Part shown: positions 15,732 through 22,870 of the stretch, in pieces
Position numbering within the stretch: position 1 is the stretch's first letter
How the letters are laid out: every line of letters begins with the position of its first letter
Assembly (NCBI GenBank): GCA_003520925.1
Contig: DOTV01000254.1
Location: 1-22,870 of the forward strand
Direction: 5' to 3'
Source: Bacteroidales bacterium
GTDB lineage: Bacteria > Bacteroidota > Bacteroidia > Bacteroidales > VadinHA17
Length of the DNA stretch: 22,870 bases
Made by a program: the position numbers and the translations under genes
The notes under the pieces: model-generated
What the model was told of the DNA's origin: nothing
What the model saw: only the letters and a program-made list of their open reading frames with translations
Database searches by the model: none

Positions 15732-16184
15732 ATGATCGACAGGGTAAAGATAGAGGAATCTGTAAAGGAATACATCCGGGGAACGGACCTGTTTCTTGTT
15801 GCTGTTAAGGTAAGCACTTCAAACAAAATTACAATTCTTGCTGACACTAAGAAAGGAATAACAATTGATGAGTGCGCATTACTGCACCGTCAGATTGAGG
15901 CCAGCCTCGACCGTGAAATAGAGGACTTTGAATTACAGGTATCCTCTCCGGGGCTGGATACACCCTTCAGTGTCATTGAGCAGTATTACAAGAATGAAGG
16001 ACAAAAAGTCGCTGTCATTGACTACGATGGACTGAAGTATACAGGGATCCTGAGAAATGTCACAAAGGGAGGTTTTGACCTGGAAACCGAAATAAAAGTG
16101 AAGGGTAAGGCAAAAGAGGTTAAGGATCTTCCCTTCAATTATGACCAGGTAAAATCGACAAGCATTGTACTTACGATAAAATAA
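15732..16184 (+). CDS. rimP: Ribosome maturation factor RimP
   Basis: This is a 150-residue cytosolic protein needed for late assembly of the 30S ribosomal subunit. The N-terminal alpha/beta domain contains GITIDECALLHRQIEASLDR and the family hallmark ELQVSSPGLDTPF (around residues 73-85), which corresponds to the VSSPGLDRPL region of other RimP proteins. The C-terminal SH3-like barrel has KVAVIDYDGLKYTGILRNV and ends with the usual KSTSIVLTIK strand. Length is typical. It is the first gene of the classic rimP-nusA-infB cluster, 20 bases ahead of nusA, and is preceded by a good promoter and a leader hairpin. The ATG at 15732 gives the normal N-terminus; the sequence TCAGGGA before it offers a modest ribosome binding site. 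Confidence 0.95.
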   Translation: MIDRVKIEESVKEYIRGTDLFLVAVKVSTSNKITILADTKKGITIDECALLHRQIEASLDREIEDFELQVSSPGLDTPFSVIEQYYKNEGQKVAVIDYDGLKYTGILRNVTKGGFDLETEIKVKGKAKEVKDLPFNYDQVKSTSIVLTIK

Positions 16185-16204
16185 TATACAGAAGATTTTA
16201 GGAG

Positions 16205-17443
16205 ATGGAAAATATTAATTTGATAGATACCTTTTCAGAGTTCAAAGAGCTTAAGAATATTGACCGCCCCACAATGATGAGCGTGCTGGAGGACGTATTC
16301 AGAAGCATGCTGGCAAAGAAATATGGTTCAGCTGACAATTTTGATATCATCGTCAATATTGACAAGGGAGACTTTGAGATCTGGAGAAACAGGGTTGTTG
16401 TGGAGGATGATGAACTGGTTGATCCCAACCTTCAGATACCCCTTTCAAAAGCAAAGGAGATCGATGAAGATTATGAGGCCGGTGAAGAAGTCTCGGATGA
16501 AGTGAAATTCCTTGATTTCGGCAGAAGGGCAATTCTCTCCCTTAGGCAAAACCTTACTGCACGAATTCTCGATCTCGAAAAGAACAATATTTATATAAAA
16601 TACAAGGACCGGATCGGCGAAATAGTTACCGGTGAGGTTTACCAGGTATGGAAAAGGGAAATACTCGTCCTCGACGATGATGGCAATGAACTTATAATCC
16701 CCAAAAGCGAGCAGATCCCTTCGGATCACTTCCGTAAGGGCGATTCGATAAGGGCAGTTGTAATAAAAGTTGAAATGCGTAACAATACACCGTTCATTAT
16801 ACTCAGCCGTACTTCCCCTGTCTTTCTCGAAAGGCTCTTCGAGCTTGAAGTGCCTGAAATTTTTGACGGCCTTATAACCATTAAGAAGATTGTAAGGGTT
16901 CCGGGAGAGCGCGCCAAAGTTGCAGTGGAATCCTATGATGAAAGGATCGATCCGGTAGGTGCATGCGTCGGAATGAAAGGATCCAGGATTCATGGAATAG
17001 TAAGGGAGCTTCGCAACGAAAATATCGATGTAATAAATTATACATCAAATAATCAGTTGTTCATTCAGAGAGCCCTCAGTCCTGCCAAAATAACTTCAAT
17101 CAAGCTTGTAGAAGAGACAAAAAGAGCAGAGATATACTTAAAACCCAATGAAGTATCGCTTGCCATTGGAAAAGGCGGGCTTAACATCAAGCTGGCCAGC
17201 CAGCTGACAGGATATGAAATAGATGTTTACAGGGAACCGGGCGGCGAAGATGAAGAAGATGTAAATCTTGAGGAATTCGGCGATGAAATTGAAGACTGGA
17301 TAATTGAGGAACTTAAAGCCATTGGCTGCGACACTGCCAGAAGTGTTTTGAACCTTTCAATAAGCGACCTCGTCAAGCGTACCGATCTTGAAGAAGAAAC
17401 AGTGAAGGAAGTTGTGAATATACTAAAAGCTGAATTTGAATAA
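16205..17443 (+). CDS. nusA: Transcription termination/antitermination factor NusA
   Basis: This 412-residue protein binds RNA polymerase and nascent RNA and modulates pausing, termination and antitermination. Domains in order: the N-terminal polymerase-binding domain (NLIDTFSEFKELKNIDRPTMM onward, residues 1 to about 130), an S1 domain (about 135-200, GEIVTGEVYQVWKREILVL), KH1 (about 230-290, containing VGACVGMKGSRIHGIVREL) and KH2 (about 300-350, with LAIGKGGLNIKLASQLTGY). A short acidic linker and a helical C-terminal segment (IEDWIIEELKAIGCDTARSVL onward) follow. The long acidic repeats of E. coli NusA are absent, which is usual outside the gamma-proteobacteria. GGAG abuts the ATG with no spacer, and an in-frame stop lies just upstream, so this start stands although the ribosome site is poorly placed. 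infB follows after 52 bases. Confidence 0.96.
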   Translation: MENINLIDTFSEFKELKNIDRPTMMSVLEDVFRSMLAKKYGSADNFDIIVNIDKGDFEIWRNRVVVEDDELVDPNLQIPLSKAKEIDEDYEAGEEVSDEVKFLDFGRRAILSLRQNLTARILDLEKNNIYIKYKDRIGEIVTGEVYQVWKREILVLDDDGNELIIPKSEQIPSDHFRKGDSIRAVVIKVEMRNNTPFIILSRTSPVFLERLFELEVPEIFDGLITIKKIVRVPGERAKVAVESYDERIDPVGACVGMKGSRIHGIVRELRNENIDVINYTSNNQLFIQRALSPAKITSIKLVEETKRAEIYLKPNEVSLAIGKGGLNIKLASQLTGYEIDVYREPGGEDEEDVNLEEFGDEIEDWIIEELKAIGCDTARSVLNLSISDLVKRTDLEEETVKEVVNILKAEFE

Positions 17444-17495
17444 TATTTATCACAGTATACCTGCTTAAGAATTAAGAAAGACTAAGGACATATCT

Positions 17496-20468
17496 ATGAC
17501 TGAAGATATTAAGGCAACGAGATTAAGCAAAGCAGCCCGTGAATTTAATGTAGGGATCTCAACCATCGTTGAGTTCCTGCACAGGAAGGGTTTTGATCTT
17601 GATCCAAATCCGAATACAAAATTACCTCACGAAGCATACGTTCTTCTTCTGAAAGAATACAGCAGCGACCTTAATGTCAAAAAGGAATCTGAAAAGCTGA
17701 TTCTTAAAGATCTGCACAGGAAAAAAGAGTCTGTTTCAATTGATGATGTTCCGGAAAGTACTGATAATGAGGATCAGGAAAAGGATAAGGAGATCCTGAT
17801 AAAGGATACTTCACTTACCAAAACAGTAGATATAAAGACTGAGATCAGAAAGCCTGACATTAAACTTGTCGGAAAGATTGATCTTGAAAAGACCCTGAAG
17901 CCGAAAGCCAAACCTGAACCTGAAAAGCCTGTTGAAGAAAAGAAAGTCCGGATAGAGGCTCCTGAGGTGAAGGAGACCGAAAAGAAAAAGACAGCTGAAG
18001 AAAAGAAAAAGCAGCCCGTTTCGGAGGATGTAAGTGATAAAAAGACTAAAACACCTATTGATATCCATATAGTCGGGAAGATCGACCTCGAAACAGTGAA
18101 AAGGGAGGCCAAAGCTCCCAGGAAAGAAGAAAAGCCAAAGGAGAAGCCCGCAGTAAAAGCTGATTCTCCTAAGGAAGAGAAGAAGGAAACAGCCAGGAAA
18201 GAAAAAGCCTCAGGTGAAACAATCTCAGAAACTAAAGTCCATGAAGCTCCGGTTGTTGAAGATACTAAAGAGGATGTTCTGCCGGAAAAGGAGGAAGATG
18301 TTGTTGAATTGTTCAAACCGCCTATTGAAAAGTTGTCTGGATTGACGGTTGTGGGTAAGATTGATCTTCCTGCCGGTGAAAGGAAAAAGAGCGTTTCGTA
18401 TCAGCAGGTCAACATTGACGGGGAATCAGATTTCAGAAGAAAGAAGAAAAGGAAGAGGATCTCAAAGGAAAAAGATCAGTTGCCGGTCGTCAAGCCGGTA
18501 CCTACCGACAAAAAGGATAATAAGCCGATTAAGAGAGTAATCAAGAAAAGATCGGTCAGGACTGAAGTTGATGAGGAGGAGGTTCAGAAGCAGATTAAGG
18601 AGACCCTGGCCCGCCTTACAACAAAAGGAAAATCGAAGGGTTCAAGGTACCGTCGTGAGAAAAGGGAGGCAATCAGCCAGAAACACCGTGAAGATGAAGA
18701 CAGGATAGAACTTGAAAAGAATATTCTGAAGGTCACTGAGTTTGTTTCAGTAAATGAGCTTGCCTCGATGATGAAAACTCCTGTTACGGAGATTATCTCG
18801 ACATGCATGAATCTGGGTCTTTTTGTGTCGATAAATCAGCGGCTTGATGCTGAAACACTTGCTCTGCTTGCAGATGAATTCGGATACAAGGTCGAGTTCG
18901 TAAGTGCCGAATTACAGGAGACAGTCAGGGAGGTGGAAGACAGTGAAGAAGATCTGGTACCTCGTCCTCCAATAGTTACTGTAATGGGTCATGTTGACCA
19001 TGGAAAGACCAAACTGCTCGACTATATCCGCCGCACAAACGTTATTGCAGGTGAGGCAGGCGGAATAACACAGCATATAGGAGCATACGGAGTTATCCTT
19101 GACGACGGACGCCAGATAACTTTCCTTGATACACCCGGACATGAGGCCTTTACGGCAATGCGTGCAAGGGGAGCCCAGATAACGGATATTGCAATTATTG
19201 TTGTAGCGGCTGATGATGGTGTAATGCCTCAGACAACAGAAGCAATCAACCATGCATCTGCTGCCGGTGTCCCGATAGTATTTGCAATAAACAAGATCGA
19301 CAAGCCTACTTCGAACCCCGAAAAGATTAAGGAAGCCCTTGCTAACATGAACTACCTTGTAGAAGACTGGGGAGGCAAGTATCAGTCGCAGGAGATCTCG
19401 GCAAAAACGGGTCTCAACATTGACCTTCTTCTTGAAAAAGTTCTTCTCGAAGCTGAGATGCTAGATCTTAAGGCCAACCCCGACAAACCTGCAATCGGAA
19501 CCATTATTGAGTCATCGCTCGACAAGGGTCGCGGATATACCGCAACTGTACTTGTTAAAGCCGGCACCCTGCGTGTAGGTGACATAATGATTGCCGGTGC
19601 CAGCTTCGGGCATATAAAGGCAATGTACAATGAAAGAGGTGCCAAGGTCGATGAAGTAGGCCCTGCCACTCCGGCTCTAATCCTGGGTTTGAACGGTGCC
19701 CCTCAGGCCGGGGATAAATTCAATGTAATGGATAATGACCGCGAGGCTAAGGATATTGCAACGAAACGGGCTCAGCTTCAGAGGGAACAGGGGCTGCGCA
19801 CACAGAAGCATATTACTCTCGACGAAATAGGAAGACGCATTGCAATCGGAAACTTCCAGGAGCTTAACATAATAGTGAAAGGTGATGTTGACGGTTCGGT
19901 TGAAGCATTAAGCGATTCTCTTATTAAGCTTTCAACTCCGGAAATAGAGCTTAATATCATCCATAAGGCTGTCGGCCAGATATCTGAATCGGATGTACTG
20001 CTGGCAGCCGCGTCAAATGCAATTATAGTGGGGTTCCAGGTACGGCCTTCGCTCAGCGCCCGGAAACTGGCTGAAAAGGAGGAGATTGATGTCAGACTAT
20101 ATTCAATAATCTATGATGCCATCGAAGAGATCAGGGCAGCCATGGAGGGTATGCTTTCACCTGAAATGAAAGAAGAGATAATTGCAACTCTTGAAATCCG
20201 CGACATATTCAAGGTAACGAAAGTAGGTACTGTTGCCGGCTGTTATGTGAAAGAGGGAAAAATCACAAGAAACACAAAAATACGCGTTATACGCGACGGA
20301 ATAGTTATTTATACCGGAGAACTCGGTTCCCTGAAACGTTTCAAGGACGACGTTAAAGAGGTTGTGGGCGGTTATGAATGCGGACTTAACATCAACAATT
20401 TCAACGACATTAAAGTCGGAGATATTATTGAAGGCTACCAGCAGGTGGAAGTAAAAAAGACTTTATAA
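17496..20468 (+). CDS. infB: Translation initiation factor IF-2
   Basis: This 990-residue GTPase brings initiator tRNA to the 30S subunit and promotes subunit joining. An IF2_N helix (TRLSKAAREFNVGISTIVEFL) opens the protein. A long, highly charged Lys/Glu linker (about residues 60-410) carries three copies of VGKIDL, at 125-130, 193-198 and 286-291. A second IF2_N-like region follows near 410-470 (VTEFVSVNELASMMKTPVTEI). The G domain starts at about residue 485: G1 GHVDHGKT (498-505), then GITQHIGA, DTPGHEAF, NKID and SAKTG. Domains II, III and IV complete the protein, ending in a beta-barrel with GYECGLNINNFNDIKVGDIIE. All GTP-binding motifs are intact. AAGGA at 17484-17488 is well placed for the ATG at 17496. 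The stop overlaps the convergent gcvH gene by 6 bases. Confidence 0.97.
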   Translation: MTEDIKATRLSKAAREFNVGISTIVEFLHRKGFDLDPNPNTKLPHEAYVLLLKEYSSDLNVKKESEKLILKDLHRKKESVSIDDVPESTDNEDQEKDKEILIKDTSLTKTVDIKTEIRKPDIKLVGKIDLEKTLKPKAKPEPEKPVEEKKVRIEAPEVKETEKKKTAEEKKKQPVSEDVSDKKTKTPIDIHIVGKIDLETVKREAKAPRKEEKPKEKPAVKADSPKEEKKETARKEKASGETISETKVHEAPVVEDTKEDVLPEKEEDVVELFKPPIEKLSGLTVVGKIDLPAGERKKSVSYQQVNIDGESDFRRKKKRKRISKEKDQLPVVKPVPTDKKDNKPIKRVIKKRSVRTEVDEEEVQKQIKETLARLTTKGKSKGSRYRREKREAISQKHREDEDRIELEKNILKVTEFVSVNELASMMKTPVTEIISTCMNLGLFVSINQRLDAETLALLADEFGYKVEFVSAELQETVREVEDSEEDLVPRPPIVTVMGHVDHGKTKLLDYIRRTNVIAGEAGGITQHIGAYGVILDDGRQITFLDTPGHEAFTAMRARGAQITDIAIIVVAADDGVMPQTTEAINHASAAGVPIVFAINKIDKPTSNPEKIKEALANMNYLVEDWGGKYQSQEISAKTGLNIDLLLEKVLLEAEMLDLKANPDKPAIGTIIESSLDKGRGYTATVLVKAGTLRVGDIMIAGASFGHIKAMYNERGAKVDEVGPATPALILGLNGAPQAGDKFNVMDNDREAKDIATKRAQLQREQGLRTQKHITLDEIGRRIAIGNFQELNIIVKGDVDGSVEALSDSLIKLSTPEIELNIIHKAVGQISESDVLLAAASNAIIVGFQVRPSLSARKLAEKEEIDVRLYSIIYDAIEEIRAAMEGMLSPEMKEEIIATLEIRDIFKVTKVGTVAGCYVKEGKITRNTKIRVIRDGIVIYTGELGSLKRFKDDVKEVVGGYECGLNINNFNDIKVGDIIEGYQQVEVKKTL

Positions 20469-20837
20469 CAGTTCCTGGTATTTCTCAGCTGATAGAAGGC
20501 TTTTTATCTCCGATGGATCAGTAATATTTATCCTGATCATCCATCCTTTACCGTACGGATCCTTATTGACCAGATCGGGTGATTCCTCGAGAGCCGGATT
20601 CACTTCAACTATCTCACCGCCAACGGGCATGAACATATCAGACACTGTTTTCACTGCCTCTATTGTTCCGAATACCTCTTCCTTCTTAAGGGTCTCTCCC
20701 TTCGTTTCGATCTCAAGAAAGACTATATCCCCGAGCTCTCCCTGGGCAAAATCAGTTATTCCGACAAAAGCGAAATCACCATCGATGCGGATCCATTCAT
20801 GATCCTTGGTATAAAGTAAATCTGCAGGTACATTCAT
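20463..20837 (-). CDS. gcvH: Glycine cleavage system H protein
   Basis: This is the 124-residue lipoyl carrier protein of the glycine cleavage complex. It shuttles the aminomethyl group from the P protein to the T protein and is then reoxidised by the L protein. The start MNVPADLLYTKDHEWIRIDG is typical. The lipoylated lysine is Lys63 in GTIEAVKTVSDM, followed by the usual MPVGGEIVEVNPALEESPDLVN and a C-terminal DPYGKGWMIRI. Length is normal. No gcvP, gcvT or lpd gene is seen in the window, so the rest of the system must be elsewhere. The gene is convergent with infB, with a 6-base overlap of the 3' ends. It lies 115 bases downstream of the amylase gene on the same strand and may have its own promoter there. 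Confidence 0.97.
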   Translation of the reverse strand: MNVPADLLYTKDHEWIRIDGDFAFVGITDFAQGELGDIVFLEIETKGETLKKEEVFGTIEAVKTVSDMFMPVGGEIVEVNPALEESPDLVNKDPYGKGWMIRINITDPSEIKSLLSAEKYQELL

Positions 20838-20886
20838 ATCATTGAATATTATTGAATAAACAGTAAACTAATTTTTTCTTCAGATC

Positions 20887-20894
20887 CAAAAATA
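20887..20894 (-). promoter_or_regulatory. Possible -7 promoter element for gcvH
   Basis: On the minus strand this reads TATTTTTG, matching TAnnTTTG. It lies about 50 bases ahead of the gcvH start. No convincing TTG -33 box is found 19-21 bases upstream, so this is a weak call. Confidence 0.35.
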
Positions 20895-20952
20895 GAATAT
20901 TTTTTTAAACCATTTGCCGACTTTGGGAACAGTGACGTTACTTTTTAAAGAA

Positions 20953-22800
20953 TTATCTTAACTCAACTATCATTGCCGTTTTCGGGCCAATACTGAATGA
21001 TGTCAGATCATTGATCTGAGTTCCTGTAATTATGTCGGTGCCGGTTGTAAACCCTTCCATTGCTTCTGCATATCTTTCCCGGGTTAATGTACGCGACTCC
21101 TTCTCGCTATTGTTAAGGATTACCATTACAGATTCTTTCTCATTATACCTGAAATAAACATAAAGGTTATTTTCAGGAATGAAATGCCTGAGTTTTCCGG
21201 TATGTATAACATCCTTATCTCTTCTCCAGTTCAGCAGCTTTTTAGTAAAGGTGAATGCCTCTTTTTCCAAAGGAGCTAAATTCTGTGCAGTAAAAGCATT
21301 TTTTGAATCCCCGCTCCAGCCTCCCGGGAAATCTTCCCTCAGAAAACCGTCACCACGGTTTTTATCACCCTGCATAACTATTTCAGTTCCGTAATAAAAC
21401 TGTGGAATGCCTCTGGTTGTAAGTATGAATGAAAGAGCCATTTTGTAAATATCAAGTCTCATGCCTGTCTGAGTGAAGAATCTTGGTAGGTCATGGTTGT
21501 CAAGGAAAATAACATTCCGGAAAGGATAGGGATAGAGGAAATCCTGAGAAAGTACCAGGTAGAACCTTGCCAGCCCGTCGGTCCAGCTGTCAGGTTCATT
21601 GAAACCCCTGTGGGTCGCCAGCGACAGTGGAAAATCCGTTACCGAGGGAAGATTCGACTGATACCCGTCTGAGTTGACCTTTCCAAGTGACCAGTAGGCA
21701 GTCAGAGCCTCCTGCTGGTACCACACCTCTCCCACTATGAAAAACCCGGGAAATTCATCGGTGACTCTTTTGGCCCATCTTGACATCATGTTTTTGTCAG
21801 GATATGGATAGGTATCCATTCTGATGCCGTCAATGCCAAAATTTGCTATCCACCACAGGCTGTTCTGCGTAAGGTATGCCTCCACAAGCGGATTGTTCTG
21901 ATTAAGGTCGGGCATTGTCCTGTCAAACCATCCTTTTTCCATAAGCTGCTCGTCATTTTTCGCAGCATAGGGATCCATATATATCGAAGCCCTGTAATTG
22001 GTACGTGTAAACTCGCTGAACTGATGCACCCAGTCGGATGAAGGCAGATCCTTCATCCACCAGTGGCCCGAACCTATATGATTGAATATCATGTCCATCA
22101 TTAATTTAAGACCCATACTGTGTGCCTTCGAAATCAGTTTTTTGAATTCCTCATTGCTTCCGTATCGCGGGTCAACACGGTAAAGGTCGGTTATTGAATA
22201 TCCGTGATAAGAATATGCCTGCTGATTGTTCTCAAGGAAAGGATTCAGCCAGATACCTGTTGCACCCATGTCTTTTATATAATCGAGATGATCCGATATA
22301 CCTTTGAGGTCTCCGCCATGCCGGCCGTTTGGATTGCTCCTGTTTGCCTGCTCAAGCATACCGGTAACATTGTCATTAGCCGGATCGCCATTGGCGAACC
22401 GGTCGGGCATTAGAAGGTAGATTACATCCGAGGCATCAAAGCCTTTGACAGCTTCAGACGGGTGTGCCAGAAGCGGATAATTCTTCACAAGCTTCAGTTT
22501 TCCCCGGGTAAAAGTCAGCCTGATATCCCCCGGAACTGCCTGCCTGCTTATGTCGAGGTTGACGAAAAGGTAATTCGGATTTTCAGTTTTGACAATTGTA
22601 GTGATCTTCACACCCGGATATTCAGCAGAAACACCGAATGACCCTATCTCTTTGCCATAAACCATCAGCTGCAATGCTGTCTCTTTCATACCGGTGAACC
22701 AGGATGGGGGTTCAATACGGTCGATATTCTGGGCTGATACAATGCTGCTGAATGCTGTGATCAGCAGGAAAATTGCCGGAAACCTGAGTGATTTTGTCAT
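20953..22800 (-). CDS. GH13 alpha-amylase/neopullulanase, SusA-like, secreted
   Basis: This is a 615-residue starch- or maltodextrin-cleaving enzyme. The signal peptide MTKSLRFPAIFLLITAFSS ends near SAQ, so the enzyme is probably periplasmic. The mature start (IDRIEPPSWFTGMKETALQ) matches the N-terminal beta domain of the cyclomaltodextrinase/SusA group, up to about residue 120. The GH13 barrel follows: region I DMIFNH, region II GIRMDTYPYP with nucleophile Asp329, region III VGEVWYQQ with acid/base Glu358, and region IV FLDNHDLPRF with Asp437. A C-terminal beta domain (YVYFRYNEKESVMVILNNS onward) completes it. The length is close to Bacteroides SusA, which is about 617 residues by memory. 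No SusC/SusD, regulator or other glycosidase is seen in the window, so it is not part of a visible polysaccharide-utilisation locus. All catalytic residues are intact. Confidence 0.93.
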   Translation of the reverse strand: MTKSLRFPAIFLLITAFSSIVSAQNIDRIEPPSWFTGMKETALQLMVYGKEIGSFGVSAEYPGVKITTIVKTENPNYLFVNLDISRQAVPGDIRLTFTRGKLKLVKNYPLLAHPSEAVKGFDASDVIYLLMPDRFANGDPANDNVTGMLEQANRSNPNGRHGGDLKGISDHLDYIKDMGATGIWLNPFLENNQQAYSYHGYSITDLYRVDPRYGSNEEFKKLISKAHSMGLKLMMDMIFNHIGSGHWWMKDLPSSDWVHQFSEFTRTNYRASIYMDPYAAKNDEQLMEKGWFDRTMPDLNQNNPLVEAYLTQNSLWWIANFGIDGIRMDTYPYPDKNMMSRWAKRVTDEFPGFFIVGEVWYQQEALTAYWSLGKVNSDGYQSNLPSVTDFPLSLATHRGFNEPDSWTDGLARFYLVLSQDFLYPYPFRNVIFLDNHDLPRFFTQTGMRLDIYKMALSFILTTRGIPQFYYGTEIVMQGDKNRGDGFLREDFPGGWSGDSKNAFTAQNLAPLEKEAFTFTKKLLNWRRDKDVIHTGKLRHFIPENNLYVYFRYNEKESVMVILNNSEKESRTLTRERYAEAMEGFTTGTDIITGTQINDLTSFSIGPKTAMIVELR

Positions 22801-22820
22801 ATTTTTTATCTTTTTTATTT

Positions 22821-22870
22821 CCCCCTGGGGGGTGTTGAAAAAGTCCTCCTCTTTCTTTTTACCCCTAAAT
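22821..22870. repeat. GC-rich palindromic repeat, copy E, cut by the window end
   Basis: CCCCC-T-GGGGGG (22821-22831) lies 20 bases upstream of the amylase start. The last ten bases, ACCCCTAAAT, are the reverse complement of ATTTAGGGGT in the right unit near 15594-15603. A second facing unit therefore seems to start here and run past the window edge, giving the same paired layout as copies B and C. Confidence 0.6.

Noticed and set aside
16445..16993. A 182-codon minus-strand frame inside nusA
   Set aside because: It lies opposite the conserved S1 and KH1 domains of NusA and shows no domain of its own.
17774..18316. A 180-codon minus-strand frame inside infB
   Set aside because: It is rich in Ser, Phe and Val because it is the antisense of the Lys/Glu-rich IF-2 linker; the + strand gene is certain.

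Overview
The window looks like chromosomal DNA of a Bacteroidota member, probably class Bacteroidia. The reasons are a promoter with the Bacteroidota-type -33/-7 pattern (TTG, 19 bases, TATCTTTG) ahead of rimP, often weak Shine-Dalgarno sites, a SusA-like periplasmic GH13 amylase, IF-2 and NusA proteins of the Bacteroidota kind, and an ABC permease/M1-peptidase-like membrane protein of a type familiar from this phylum. I saw no tRNA, rRNA, CRISPR array or transposase.

Bases 1-14487 (+ strand) hold an envelope-transport locus. In order: the C-terminal 973 residues of an ABC-2 permease fused to a degenerate M1-peptidase-like region and a golvesin-like C-terminal domain; a TolC-family outer-membrane protein; a lipoprotein RND adaptor; a first RND permease (1050 aa); a second RND permease whose reading frame continues through about six extra hydrophobic segments into a complete ABC ATPase (1581 aa from the preferred start); and, after a 250-base repeat-rich gap, a six-segment ABC-2 permease. 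The four genes from tolC to the RND-ABC fusion are tightly packed (gaps of 25, 5 and 8 bases). The fusion suggests that a tripartite RND pump and an ABC-2 transporter are physically coupled. It is the most unusual object in the window.

Bases 14561-15502 (- strand) encode a PflX-like radical SAM protein. A divergent intergenic region follows, with a pair of palindromic repeats, a good promoter and a leader hairpin. It starts the conserved + strand translation/transcription cluster rimP-nusA-infB (15732-20468): ribosome maturation, transcription elongation/termination and initiation factor 2. The 3' end of infB overlaps by 6 bases the convergent gcvH gene (glycine cleavage H protein), which lies downstream of a SusA-like neopullulanase/alpha-amylase gene (20953-22800), both on the - strand.

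The intergenic regions share short repeats: GC-rich palindromes built from C5-6/G5-6 arms at five loci, and micro-tandem arrays with 7-, 8- and 10-base periods. Separately, a perfect 23-base dyad made of two TGTAATTACA palindromes lies about 60 bases ahead of the ABC-2 permease gene and is a strong operator candidate.
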